Shown: positions 47,117 to 54,725, numbered from the stretch's first letter. The stretch: 64,000 nt of DNA from Centipeda flueggei ATCC 43531 (GCF_000160695.1 NZ_GG694007.1:280911-344910), one strand, 5' to 3'. Program-made: numbers and translations. Notes: a model not told the origin generated them from the sequence alone.

Positions 47117-47199
47117 TGCAGAATCGGTCCTTTCCTCCCCTGTTTCATGGTGCGGCGCATGTATTCCGCGCCGTACGGTTGCGCTTCGCGTGCGTGTAG

Positions 47200-47229
47200 A
47201 TTATACTGTAGAAATCACGCGGAGTGCAA
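47200..47229 (-). promoter_or_regulatory. promoter of the LCP gene
   Basis: Minus strand TTGCAC (47229-47224), 18 bp, TATAAT (47205-47200), 84 bp before the LCP start. The rest of the 308-bp gap up to the CYTH gene shows no further gene. Confidence 0.68.
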
Positions 47230-47424
47230 ACCAACTCAGTATTCCATAATATATAGCAAACGCGTCGAATATGCAAGGGATACTTCATGAGAGGGCATGG
47301 AAATTATTTGCTGTGTGCCGCTGACGTATCGTTCGGAACAGGCAGATGGGAGCGCATCCGATGAGGCTGCGCGGCATGTTCTGCTGCGGGAGAAAGAAGC
47401 CTGTCGTCGGATTGGAGGGAAAAT

Positions 47425-47928
47425 ATGGGCGTTGAGATTGAGCGCAAATTTACCGTGCGGGCGGACTTCTGCCCACAGAGCGCAGGGACGGAGATCGCAC
47501 AGGGCTATCTCTCGCGCGATCCGCAGCGGACGGTGCGCGTGCGCATGGCGGGCGCGCGCGGCTATCTGACGGTCAAGGGGGTGACGCACGGCGCGTCGCG
47601 TGCCGAGTATGAGTATGAGATTCCCCCCGAGGATGCGCGGGCGATGCTCGCGCTCTGTGACCCGCCGCTCGTGGAGAAGACGCGCTATGTCATGGATGCC
47701 GCAGGGCGCCGCTGGGAGGTCGATGTTTTCCACGGAGCGAACGCGGGGCTTGTCGTTGCGGAGGTGGAACTGCCGTCGGAGACGGCGGAGGTCACGCTGC
47801 CCGCGTGGGTGGAACGCGAGGTGACGGGGGAGAAACGCTACTACAATTCGGCACTGATTGTACATCCTTATCGCTGTTGGACGCCGGCAGAAAAAGGCAA
47901 ATATCCACCCTCTCCTGTGGACAAGTGA
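47425..47928 (+). CDS. CYTH-domain (triphosphate tunnel) protein
   Basis: 167 residues from ATG 47425, after GGAGGG. The tunnel-enzyme signature EIERKF stands at residues 4-9. Alternating charged strands follow (RTVRVRMAGARGYLTVKGV, EYEYEIPPEDA, VAEVELPSE), as in inorganic triphosphatases/CYTH phosphatases. The likely substrate is inorganic triphosphate or a nucleoside triphosphate. It precedes the DnaA-box cluster. Confidence 0.88.
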   Translation: MGVEIERKFTVRADFCPQSAGTEIAQGYLSRDPQRTVRVRMAGARGYLTVKGVTHGASRAEYEYEIPPEDARAMLALCDPPLVEKTRYVMDAAGRRWEVDVFHGANAGLVVAEVELPSETAEVTLPAWVEREVTGEKRYYNSALIVHPYRCWTPAEKGKYPPSPVDK

Positions 47929-47985
47929 CTCCGTATAGGCTACAAAATATAGAAAATCACACAAAATATATTCCTATATATGGGG

Positions 47986-48129
47986 TTATCCACTAATTTA
48001 TCCACATTATCAACAGAAATCGGAGGGTCGTTCGGAAAAATTATGCACATTGTTGAAAGATGTGTGGATAAAGGAAGTTTCGGGGTTTTGAACAATTTTA
48101 TCCACAGAGTTTTGCACAGCTGGGGATAA
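47986..48129 (+). promoter_or_regulatory. DnaA-box cluster distant from dnaA
   Basis: Within 144 bp: TTATCCACT (47986-47994), TTATCCACA (47998-48006), TTATCAACA (48007-48015), TGTGGATAA (48063-48071), TTATCCACA (48098-48106) and TGGGGATAA (48121-48129). Three are perfect and three have one mismatch. AT-rich blocks flank both sides (47941-47982, 48133-48168). No DnaA-trio repeats follow the boxes. It could titrate or reactivate DnaA (datA/DARS-like) or regulate mgtC. It fills most of the 250-bp gap between the CYTH and mgtC genes. Confidence 0.8.
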
Positions 48130-48180
48130 CTTATGAAAAGATATATATAGAATATATATTATTTATAGGAGGAAGCTTTG

Positions 48181-48864
48181 ATGGCGGAGTGGGAAGTCTG
48201 TCTGCGACTTGTGCTCTCCTGTGTGATGGGAGGCATTATCGGTTATGAACGGCAGATGCGGAACAAGTCGGCAGGGCTGCGGACCAATATGCTCGTTGCG
48301 CTCGGCTCATGCCTCATCATGATTATGTCGCAGGCGATCTATGACAATGTGGAGGGAAAGACGAATGCCGATCCCGCGCGCCTTGCGGCGCAGGTGGTCT
48401 CGGGCATCGGCTTTCTCGGTGCGGGCGCGATCATGAAGGAGGGGCTGACGGTCACGGGCCTGACGACAGCGGCGACGCTCTGGGTGGTTGCGGGCGTCGG
48501 GCTTGCGGTCGGCGCGGGCTTCTACCTTGGGGCAAGTGTGACGACGGCGATTGTGTTTCTCATCCTCGGGAATCTCTCGCGGCTCGATGCATGGGTCGAT
48601 CATGAGCGCCTGCTCTCGCTCTCCATCCACACGATTGACCGCCCCGGTCAGATCATGCGCGTGAGTGCCTGCATTGAGGATCTGCACCTGCGCTCACGCG
48701 GGATGAAGGTGCGGACGGACGAGGACGAGGCGGAGACAGAGACGGGCGGTGAGCGGCGCATCTACCTGACGTTTGAGGTCTACAACCGCGAGAACATCAA
48801 GCCGTCCTTCATCGCCGATGCCCTGCGGCAGGTGGACGGCGTGCTGCGCGTCGATGTGGTGTGA
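48181..48864 (+). CDS. MgtC/SapB-family membrane protein
   Basis: 227 residues from ATG 48181, after AGGAGGAAGC. Four to five membrane segments carry the family signature (GGIIGYERQMRNKSAGLRTN, LAAQVVSGIGFLGAGAIMKE). A cytoplasmic C-terminal domain of about 80 residues with an ACT-like pattern follows. Homologues affect Mg2+ homeostasis or membrane ATP synthase. The DnaA boxes directly upstream could influence its expression. Confidence 0.9.
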   Translation: MAEWEVCLRLVLSCVMGGIIGYERQMRNKSAGLRTNMLVALGSCLIMIMSQAIYDNVEGKTNADPARLAAQVVSGIGFLGAGAIMKEGLTVTGLTTAATLWVVAGVGLAVGAGFYLGASVTTAIVFLILGNLSRLDAWVDHERLLSLSIHTIDRPGQIMRVSACIEDLHLRSRGMKVRTDEDEAETETGGERRIYLTFEVYNRENIKPSFIADALRQVDGVLRVDVV

Positions 48865-48873
48865 GCTTCGTGC

Positions 48874-48902
48874 TTGACGAAATCTGCGGATTGAAGTAAA
48901 AT
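48874..48902 (+). promoter_or_regulatory. promoter of antisense RNA B2
   Basis: TTGACG (48874-48879), 17 bp, TAAAAT (48897-48902), starting 9 bp after the mgtC stop and facing the toxin gene at 48999-49067. Confidence 0.68.
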
Positions 48903-48908
48903 AGACAT

Positions 48909-48996
48909 AGAAAAGGGCACTGCCGCTCAGCGGTTGCCCCCTTATACATGCGAGATACCCCGCCTGTTGTTTGGAGACGCAAGGCGGGGCTTTCTC
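48909..48996 (+). ncRNA. antisense RNA of small-toxin module B2
   Basis: Predicted RNA of about 88 bases ending at CCCCGCC / GGCGGGG (48958-48989), then CTTTCTC. The 5' stem GGGC-ACTGC...GCGGT-GCCC and a following C run match antisense RNA B1, while the loop differs. That suggests the fold and not just the sequence is maintained. It overlaps the toxin 3' untranslated region. Confidence 0.62.
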
Positions 48997-48998
48997 AT

Positions 48999-49067
48999 TT
49001 ATCGTTTAACGGATAAAACTAATACGGTGAACACAACGAGAAACGTTAAGAACTCGTAGGTCTCCAT
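48999..49067 (-). CDS. small hydrophobic peptide, type I toxin-like (holin-like), family B copy 2
   Basis: 22 residues starting METYEFLTFLVVFTVLVLSV and ending KR. It is the counterpart of the peptide at 18593, with Gly-Glu, Ala-Thr, Ile-Val, Ile-Val and Ile-Leu replacements. Its Shine-Dalgarno GGGGGG is paired with CCCCC in a hairpin (CCCCC-GAAA-GGGGG). Low-level translation and membrane activity are inferred from the type I architecture. Confidence 0.72.
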   Translation of the reverse strand: METYEFLTFLVVFTVLVLSVKR

Positions 49068-49123
49068 ATCAATCCCCCCTTTCGGGGGCTGAGTTACCAC
49101 TGCGCCTATCAGTGCCTGCTATG

Positions 49124-49152
49124 ATTATAGCAAACAAATGTATGCCATGTAA
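49124..49152 (-). promoter_or_regulatory. promoter of small-toxin gene B2
   Basis: Minus strand TTACAT (49152-49147), 17 bp, TATAAT (49129-49124). It lies back to back with the dCMP deaminase gene starting at 49170. Confidence 0.62.
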
Positions 49153-49169
49153 TACAGGGAGGAATCGTC

Positions 49170-49646
49170 ATGATCATCTCGTGGGATGAGTATTTTATGG
49201 GCGTGGCGCTCTTTTCCGCCTACCGCAGCAAGGATCCGCATACGCAGGTCGGCGCCTGCATCGTCAACGAGGACAAGCATATCGTCGGCGTCGGCTACAA
49301 CGGGATGCCGAACGGCTGCGATGACCATGAGTATCCATGGGGGCGGACGGGGGAGTTCGCCGAGCAAAAATACCCCTATGTCGTGCACGCAGAGCTGAAT
49401 GCCATCCTCAATGCGAGCACGTCATTGAAAGGCTGCCGTATCTACACATCACTGTTCCCGTGCAACGAATGCTGCAAGGCAATCATTCAGAGCGGCATTC
49501 GTGAGGTCATCTATCTCTCGGACAAGTACGCCACTGCCGACAGTACGAAGGCATCGAAGCGGATGCTCGCCTCGGCGAATGTCACCTGCCGCCGCATGGA
49601 GACGGAGCTGACGGAGGTGCCGGTTCGCTTTACGCCGGAGGAGTAA
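49170..49646 (+). CDS. deoxycytidylate (dCMP) deaminase, ComEB-like
   Basis: 158 residues. The zinc deaminase site is visible: HAELNAILNA (His and the proton-shuttling Glu) and LFPCNECCKAIIQSGI (two Cys ligands), plus the dCMP-specific start SWDEYFMGVALFSAYRSKDP. It deaminates dCMP to dUMP for thymidylate synthesis. ATG follows GGGAGGAATCG. A clear terminator follows. Confidence 0.94.
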   Translation: MIISWDEYFMGVALFSAYRSKDPHTQVGACIVNEDKHIVGVGYNGMPNGCDDHEYPWGRTGEFAEQKYPYVVHAELNAILNASTSLKGCRIYTSLFPCNECCKAIIQSGIREVIYLSDKYATADSTKASKRMLASANVTCRRMETELTEVPVRFTPEE

Positions 49647-49659
49647 GTCGTTCCATTGT

Positions 49660-49690
49660 ATAAAAAGAGCCGCATGGCGGCTCTTTTTGT
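49660..49690. terminator. terminator after dCMP deaminase
   Basis: AAAAAGAGCCGC-ATG-GCGGCTCTTTTT, a 12-bp perfect stem usable from both strands. Confidence 0.9.
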
Positions 49691-49707
49691 ATGCGGCGCT
49701 GCGGCGG

Positions 49708-50217
49708 TCATTCTCTCGGGAGAAGCAGCTCAAAATATTCCTCCGTATGACAGCAGATGTCCTCTTCGGCAGGGAGCTCTTCATGTGTGAGTTCTCCTCT
49801 GCGGTCAGAGACGGAGATTTTGATGCTCGCGTAGGGGATATGGAGATACATGCGGGTGATCTCTTTGCCGTCGCTTGAGAGAAAGAGGGTATAGACGCCT
49901 TCATAGGGGAGGAAGAAGGCTGATGCGAAATCATACGTCTCTCCCGCATGAAACGTCTGCCCGCCGTGGTCGACGAAGTCCCGTCGGATACGCAAACGGT
50001 CTCCTGCCTGTATGTGTCCGAAGGAAAATATCTGATTGTCGGCACTCTGCACCGTACGGTAGAACGCATAGGGGGACAGTTCTTCCTTCTTCTGCCGGAG
50101 ATATGCATCATGTGCCTCTTGTTTGTGCCGCTGTCTTACACTGTAGAGATAGGCGGCAAGAAAGAACGAGCCGAAGAGGATGGCGGCGATGATGGAAAAG
50201 AAGAGAAAGGGGGTCAT
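49708..50217 (-). CDS. single-pass membrane protein of unknown function (DUF3601-like?)
   Basis: 169 residues. One N-terminal membrane segment (about 3-25, FLFFSIIAAILFGSFFLAAY) is followed by a basic stretch and a soluble domain. The domain pattern RIRRDFVDHGGQTFHAGETY then FFLPYEGVYTLFLS recalls small DUF3601-type domains, but this is a weak visual match. The soluble part would be cytoplasmic if the basic stretch follows the positive-inside rule. Function unknown. Confidence 0.6.
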   Translation of the reverse strand: MTPFLFFSIIAAILFGSFFLAAYLYSVRQRHKQEAHDAYLRQKKEELSPYAFYRTVQSADNQIFSFGHIQAGDRLRIRRDFVDHGGQTFHAGETYDFASAFFLPYEGVYTLFLSSDGKEITRMYLHIPYASIKISVSDRRGELTHEELPAEEDICCHTEEYFELLLPRE

Positions 50218-50235
50218 GTTTCCTCACCTGCATGG

Positions 50236-50267
50236 AAAAGGAGCTGCACAGCAGCTCCTTTTTTGTT
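50236..50267. terminator. terminator between the DASS gene and the membrane protein gene
   Basis: AAAAGGAGCTGC-ACA-GCAGCTCCTTTTTT, a 12-bp perfect stem 15 bp after the transporter stop on the minus strand. Confidence 0.88.
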
Positions 50268-50281
50268 CCGTTGTATCGATG

Positions 50282-51829
50282 TTACCCGACGAGCCATACC
50301 ACGAAGTAGAGCACGAGCGGGATGGTCACGCAGAAGATGCCGATGAAGTCGATGTAGACACCGGTCTTGATCATCTTTGTGATGGGAATGTAGCCCGATG
50401 CATAGACAATTGCATTCGGAGGTGTAGACACAGGAAGCATGAAGCCAAGCGACGAAGAGAGGGCGATACCGATCGCGACGTGGATCGGGCTGAACCCTGC
50501 GGATACCGCTGCGGTAATGGCGAGCGGGCCAATCATGTTCGTCGCCGCCGTGTGACTGGTCAGCTCGGAGAGGAGCAGCGCCATCACGCAGAAGATCGCG
50601 ACGAGGGCGAACTCGGACGGCTCACCGCCGAGCATCCCGACAATGCGGTCGCCGACCCACTGCGAGAGCCCCGTCTTATACATCATGCCGCCCATCGCGA
50701 GGCCGCCGCCGAAGAGGATGAGCGTGCCCCACTCGATGCCCTGCACGGCCGATTTCCACTCGAGCGTGAACTTGCGCTCCTTGAAGTTGATCGGCAGGAG
50801 GAAGAGGAGCAGCGCGCCTGCCATTGCCGCGACCGCCTCAGGGAAGAGGTGGTTGTACATCTTGAGGAGCGGTGAGGTGCTGCCGAGCATCATCGAGAGG
50901 ATGCCCGGGAACACCCAGAGAAAGACGGCGACGAGGAAGCAGACGAGCGTGTTCTTCTGTGCGCGCGTCCAGCCGCCGAGCTCGGCGACACGCGCGCGGA
51001 TGAACTCCTCCGCGCCGTCGATGCGCTCGACATCGGGCGGGAACATACGGATGAGAACAATATAGGCGATAATAAAGTATGCCACCATTGCAATGGCGCC
51101 CCACGTCATCCATTCGAAGAAGGAGATGTGGATGTTTGCCATCTGATCGAGGAAGCCGAGCATGATGATGTTCGGCGGAGTGCCGATCGGAGTCAGAACG
51201 CCGCCGATCGAGCAGGCATACGCCGTCATGAGCATCAGCCCGGTCGCGTACTTGTAGTTGTGCAGGTCGATCTCCTTGCCGTTCGCGGCCATCATTTCCT
51301 TGACGGCAGACAGCAGGCCGAGGGCGATCGGGAACATCATCGCGGCCGTCGCCGTATTGCTCACCCAGCCGGAGCAGAGTGCTGCGGCAAGACCGATCGC
51401 GAGGAAAATGCGGCGCGGATTCGAGCCGACCCACGAGCGCGAGAGCAGCCAGTAGGCAAAACGCTTGTCGAGTCCATGATCCATCATCGCCTTGGCGAGG
51501 ATGAATCCGCCCATGAAGAGGAAGATCATCGGATTGGCGAATGCCGCATAGGCATCCTTTGCCGTGACCACGCCTGTTACGACAGCGAGCGTCGGCCCGA
51601 TGAGGGACGTGACGGGGATGGGTACGGGTTCCGTGATCCACCAGAGTGCCACCAGAACCATGATGGCGAGCAGCTTGTGTGATGCAAGCGTCAGTCCGTC
51701 AATCGGCGTCAGGAGCACCAGAATCGCAAGGATTGGCGCACCGAAAAGACCGACGAGACGACGTGTGCGATCAAACTTTTGCTCCGCCTCATGAATCTGT
51801 TGGGCTTCTTTGCTTTGATCTCCGCTCAT
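50282..51829 (-). CDS. DASS (SLC13) sodium:dicarboxylate/anion symporter
   Basis: 515 residues from ATG 51829, after GAAGGAGG. About 11-12 membrane segments. The two DASS signatures are present: SNTATAAMM with TPIGTPPNII in the first half, and LTSHTAATNMIGPLAI with LPVSTPPNA in the second. It probably imports malate, succinate, fumarate or tartrate. Together with the malic enzyme gene about 5 kb away it could serve dicarboxylate use, but that link is only inferred. Confidence 0.9.
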   Translation of the reverse strand: MSGDQSKEAQQIHEAEQKFDRTRRLVGLFGAPILAILVLLTPIDGLTLASHKLLAIMVLVALWWITEPVPIPVTSLIGPTLAVVTGVVTAKDAYAAFANPMIFLFMGGFILAKAMMDHGLDKRFAYWLLSRSWVGSNPRRIFLAIGLAAALCSGWVSNTATAAMMFPIALGLLSAVKEMMAANGKEIDLHNYKYATGLMLMTAYACSIGGVLTPIGTPPNIIMLGFLDQMANIHISFFEWMTWGAIAMVAYFIIAYIVLIRMFPPDVERIDGAEEFIRARVAELGGWTRAQKNTLVCFLVAVFLWVFPGILSMMLGSTSPLLKMYNHLFPEAVAAMAGALLLFLLPINFKERKFTLEWKSAVQGIEWGTLILFGGGLAMGGMMYKTGLSQWVGDRIVGMLGGEPSEFALVAIFCVMALLLSELTSHTAATNMIGPLAITAAVSAGFSPIHVAIGIALSSSLGFMLPVSTPPNAIVYASGYIPITKMIKTGVYIDFIGIFCVTIPLVLYFVVWLVG

Positions 51830-51879
51830 TTTCTCAGCCTCCTTCAATGGTAATCGATAATCCCATTATTTATATTGTT

Positions 51880-51909
51880 ATTATACGAAATTTTGAAGTC
51901 TTTTTGCAA
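51880..51909 (-). promoter_or_regulatory. promoter of the DASS transporter
   Basis: Minus strand TTGCAA (51909-51904), 18 bp, TATAAT (51885-51880). A TATAAT at 51954-51959 on the plus strand probably serves the divergent dehydrogenase gene. Confidence 0.65.
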
Positions 51910-51999
51910 CACTTTTCTTAACCGATGGAATGACTTTTTTTCCTCGGTTCTGTTATAATGAACACGATGAAATAAGTTTGTGAAAAGAGGAGGAGTTTC

Positions 52000-53184
52000 A
52001 TGCAGAGCTTTACCTATCATTGTCCGACGGAGATCATCTTCGGGCGGGGGGCGGAGGATAGTGTTCCCGCAAAACTGCGTGCGGCAGGGGCGCATCGCGT
52101 GCTCATCCTTCACGGCAGGGGCAGTGCGGAGCGATCGGGGCTGCTCTCGCGCATCGAGATGCAGCTGACCTCGGCGGGGCTTGCCTTCCTCGTCATCGGC
52201 GGCGTACAGCCAAACCCGCGTGTCGCGTTCGTTCGCGAGGCGATCCGTGAGGGCCTCGCGGCGGATGTGAACTTCGTCCTTGCCATCGGCGGCGGCAGTG
52301 TGATCGACTCGGCGAAGGCGGTCGCCCACGGCATCGCGAACCCTGACGTGGACATTTGGGATATCTGGACGAAGAAGGCAGTGCTGACGCGCACGCTGCC
52401 CGTTGCGTCCGTGCTCACCATTCCCGCTGCAGGCAGTGAGACGAGCGACTCCGCCGTGCTGACGAATGAGGATACGGGGCAGAAGCTTGGGCTGAACGCG
52501 CCGCTTAACCGTCCCGTCTTTGCCTTCATGAACCCGACGCTTGCCTTTACCCTGCCGCGCGAGCAGATCGCTGCGGGGGCATCGGATATCATGATGCACA
52601 CGATGGAGCGCTTCTTTACGGATGTCAAGGAGCCGAATGTCTTTACCGACCGCATTGCGATCGATCTTCTGCGCACTGTGATGGAATCCGTGCGACGCCT
52701 TCTCGTCTCGCGCAAGGACTACGATGCGATGAGCGAGCTCATGTACTGCGGCAGTATATCGCACAGCGACTTGACAGGACTTGGACGCGGTAAGGATTTC
52801 TCCGTACATAAGCTGAGCCATCCGCTCTCTGCACGCTATGATGCCACACACGGGCGTGCGCTCACCGCGCTCTGGGGATCGTGGGCGCGGTTTGCCTATC
52901 CCTACGACCCGGCACGCTTTGCCCAGTTCGCCGCCGACCTCTTCGGCATTGATGCTGGCACGGACGAGGAGCGCGCACGTGCGGGCATCCGTCACATGGA
53001 GGAGTTTTTCACCTCCATCGGAATGCCGACGAGCATCGGCGGGCTGGGAATCGGCACCCTCTCGGCGAGGACGATCGAACAGCTCGCAGACGATGCGACG
53101 CAGGAGGACCGCATCCGCATCGGCGTATTCCACCCGCTCACACGCGCCGACGCCATCGCCATCTACACGGCGGCAAATCACTAG
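52000..53184 (+). CDS. iron-containing alcohol dehydrogenase (butanol-dehydrogenase-like)
   Basis: 394 residues. The NAD(P)-binding region has FVLAIGGGSVIDSAKAVAHG. The metal ligands are in AAGASDIMMHTMERFF (Asp, His), DFSVHKLSHPLSARYDATHG (two His). Length and pattern fit the YqhD/BdhA-like branch that reduces aldehydes. ATG follows AGAGGAGG. It is a single gene ending at MITE debris. Confidence 0.9.
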   Translation: MQSFTYHCPTEIIFGRGAEDSVPAKLRAAGAHRVLILHGRGSAERSGLLSRIEMQLTSAGLAFLVIGGVQPNPRVAFVREAIREGLAADVNFVLAIGGGSVIDSAKAVAHGIANPDVDIWDIWTKKAVLTRTLPVASVLTIPAAGSETSDSAVLTNEDTGQKLGLNAPLNRPVFAFMNPTLAFTLPREQIAAGASDIMMHTMERFFTDVKEPNVFTDRIAIDLLRTVMESVRRLLVSRKDYDAMSELMYCGSISHSDLTGLGRGKDFSVHKLSHPLSARYDATHGRALTALWGSWARFAYPYDPARFAQFAADLFGIDAGTDEERARAGIRHMEEFFTSIGMPTSIGGLGIGTLSARTIEQLADDATQEDRIRIGVFHPLTRADAIAIYTAANH

Positions 53185-53222
53185 GGAAGTGCTGAATTTA
53201 TCAGTACCGCCCTCTAAGCAAT
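53184..53222 (+). mobile_element. MITE end fragment
   Basis: CTAGGGAAGTGCTGAATTTATCAGT... combines features of both MITE ends in about 38 bp and directly follows the dehydrogenase stop codon, which it overlaps (TAG). It is a decayed remnant. Confidence 0.45.
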
Positions 53223-53227
53223 CAGCA

Positions 53228-53276
53228 AAAGACCTGCCCAACGAAGTCATGCGGCTGCGCTGGACAGGTCCTCTTT
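53228..53276. terminator. hairpin after the dehydrogenase gene
   Basis: AAAGACCTGCCCAACG / GCTGGACAGGTCCTCTTT: an imperfect long stem followed by a T-poor tail. A probable terminator. Confidence 0.5.
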
Positions 53277-53289
53277 ATAGAAAATATGT

Positions 53290-53318
53290 TTGTTGTTTTT
53301 CCCTATATATGTTATATT
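53290..53318 (+). promoter_or_regulatory. promoter of small-toxin gene A2
   Basis: TTGTTG (53290-53295), 17 bp, TATATT (53313-53318). In copy A1 the equivalent -35 position is occupied by the edge of a MITE. Confidence 0.6.
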
Positions 53319-53387
53319 GAGAATGAAACGTCCTTGGGCGGGAGCAATCCCGTGGCGGTGTCTTTCCCCTGAAAGGGGGTGAGTGAG

Positions 53388-53462
53388 ATGTCTGAGATCG
53401 GTGCGATTCTTTTCTTGGTCGTTGCCACAGGCTACATACTCGCGATAACCCAAAAGAAATAA
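53388..53462 (+). CDS. small hydrophobic peptide, type I toxin-like, family A copy 2
   Basis: 24 residues starting MSEIGAILFLVVATGYILAI and ending TQKK. One hydrophobic helix with a basic tail. The ribosome-binding site lies in the hairpin CCCCT-GAA-AGGGGG. A terminator stem begins immediately at the stop codon and also serves the facing antisense RNA. Only two changes occur in the first 20 residues relative to copy A1. No annotated family was recognised. Confidence 0.7.
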   Translation: MSEIGAILFLVVATGYILAITQKK

Positions 53463-53543
53463 CCGCCCACTCTGACCAGTGAACGGTTGTTCAAAAAACA
53501 ATGCGCAAATCTGGAAAGATGCCGTCAAAGGACGTTTCTTTCT
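53452..53543 (-). ncRNA. antisense RNA of small-toxin module A2
   Basis: Predicted from about 53543 to the terminator AACCGTTCACT / AGTGGGCGGTT (53461-53488), then ATTTCTTTT. Its 5' hairpin CGTC-CTTT-GACG and following CATCTTTCCA match antisense RNA A1. It overlaps the toxin 3' end. Predicted from sequence only. Confidence 0.62.
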
Positions 53544-53549
53544 ATGATC

Positions 53550-53578
53550 ATTATAGCAAATTCATCCATTTTTTGCAA
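53550..53578 (-). promoter_or_regulatory. promoter of antisense RNA A2
   Basis: Minus strand TTGCAA (53578-53573), 17 bp, TATAAT (53555-53550), better than the facing toxin promoter, as expected for an antitoxin RNA in excess. Confidence 0.7.
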
Positions 53579-53583
53579 TATCT

Positions 53584-53605
53584 CGTTTTATCAGTGATTC
53601 CTTAG
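53584..53605 (+). mobile_element. MITE right-end fragment
   Basis: GTTTTATCAGTGATTCCTTA is a right terminal repeat without its element. It adjoins the next complete copy, indicating nested or tandem insertion beside the A2 antisense promoter. Confidence 0.55.
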
Positions 53606-53771
53606 GGAAGCACTGATAAATTCAGCACTGCCATCTTAGCGCATCTTTTTTGCCCGCTTTTCGTTAGCAAATCCTCCACATAGCCTCTGCTATGCGTCCG
53701 GTTTGCTGCCTCAATCGGGCGAAAAAATCTACGCCAATCTGACGGACTTCATTTTATCAGCGATTCCCTAG
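53602..53771 (+). mobile_element. MITE-like element, copy 3 (subtype 1)
   Basis: A 170-bp element, TTAGGGAAGCACTGATAAAT to ATTTTATCAGCGATTCCCTA. Its central hairpin is nearly identical to the copy at 601 (GCCCGCTTTTCGTTAGCAAA). The right end supplies the last codons and stop of the DUF457 gene on the minus strand. Confidence 0.75.
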
Positions 53772-54203
53772 AAAACAACTTCCTGCATAGACAATGCCGA
53801 TACATACAGCTGTGAATAGGTATTCCCGTAGTGAGCCGACGGTAAAGAGCCGTATCCCGATCTTCTGCGTCGGGAGAACGGCGGGCACCTTGCCGCAGAC
53901 CGCATCCTCCGCGATGTGGAGGAGTGCGCCGAGGAAGACCCATAGGAGCACCGTGAGGAATATCCTGCTCCCGATGTACGTTTCGCCGTGCAGGAGCGCA
54001 CCGATGAGGGCGAGATAGAGCATCGGCCAATGCGACCAGCCGCGGTGACGGCTGCGCCATGTACGCCATCCGACACTGCCGGGAGAGCCTTCCACCTTGT
54101 CCGGCAGGACGGCGCCGACGCATGCCGCCGCTGCCGCGAGCGGATCGCTGCTCACTGCGTAGGCAATCGTGCCCGTGAGTGCAGCGTGCGATACCCATGT
54201 CAT
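53757..54203 (-). CDS. DUF457 (YdjM-type) membrane protein, metal-dependent hydrolase family
   Basis: 148 residues with about four membrane segments. Family features are ALTGTIAYAVSS, AAACVGAVLPDKVEG, SRHRGWSHWPMLY and LHIAEDAVCG, with conserved Asp/His. The last four codons (LGNR) and the TGA stop lie in the terminal repeat of a MITE, so the native C-terminus has been replaced. No partner gene is evident, although the Rrf2 gene lies upstream on the same strand. Confidence 0.82.
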   Translation of the reverse strand: MTWVSHAALTGTIAYAVSSDPLAAAAACVGAVLPDKVEGSPGSVGWRTWRSRHRGWSHWPMLYLALIGALLHGETYIGSRIFLTVLLWVFLGALLHIAEDAVCGKVPAVLPTQKIGIRLFTVGSLREYLFTAVCIGIVYAGSCFLGNR

Positions 54204-54287
54204 GATGGCGTATTTCCTCCTCTGAAAATGGGGACGGGCATCGAATCTATACGGATAGATATTGTGCAGACAATAGCTGTTAAATAA

Positions 54288-54725
54288 CTATGTGTTTGCT
54301 CTTTTTCGTGCCTCTTTGATGACGTCGGCGAGAGTGGTCTCCTCCATTTCCTTTTCCATGGCGTGCTGGATGTCTGCGAGGCGATGGTCGAGTACATCGT
54401 GGATGTGGCTGCCGACGGGGCAGGCAGGGTTCGGATTCTCATGGAAGCTGAAGAGGGACTGACCGCTGATGCTCTCCACGGCACGGAAGATGTCGGCGAG
54501 CGTGATGTCGGTGAGTTCCTTGGCGATATGTGCGCCGCCCTCGCGCCCGCGCGCGACGGTGATGAGCCCCGCGCGGCGGAGCTGACCGAGGATGCGGCGG
54601 ATGACGACGGGATGTGCGCCGATGCTCCCCGAGAGCGACTCGCTTGTCGCGGGCTCGCGTTTGCCGAAAAGATCGACGCAGATGAGGATGTGGACGGCGA
54701 TGGTAAAGCGGCTCGAAATCTGCAT
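54288..54725 (-). CDS. Rrf2-family transcriptional regulator
   Basis: 145 residues from ATG 54725, after CGGAGG (MQISSRFTIAVHILICVDLF). A winged helix with ATSESLSGSIGAHPVVIRRI and LITVARGREGGAHIAKELTD. The usual three-Cys Fe-S cluster site is not complete: only one Cys (NPACPVGSH) stands in that region, as in YwnA-type members. It therefore probably does not sense through a [2Fe-2S] cluster. Targets are unknown. Confidence 0.88.
   Translation of the reverse strand: MQISSRFTIAVHILICVDLFGKREPATSESLSGSIGAHPVVIRRILGQLRRAGLITVARGREGGAHIAKELTDITLADIFRAVESISGQSLFSFHENPNPACPVGSHIHDVLDHRLADIQHAMEKEMEETTLADVIKEARKRANT

Noticed and set aside
47986-48129. The second DnaA-box cluster as the chromosomal origin
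   Set aside because: There is no DnaA-trio or clear unwinding element, whereas the dnaA-dnaN gap has both, and gene orientation diverges at rpmH/dnaA. It is kept as a regulatory or titration candidate.
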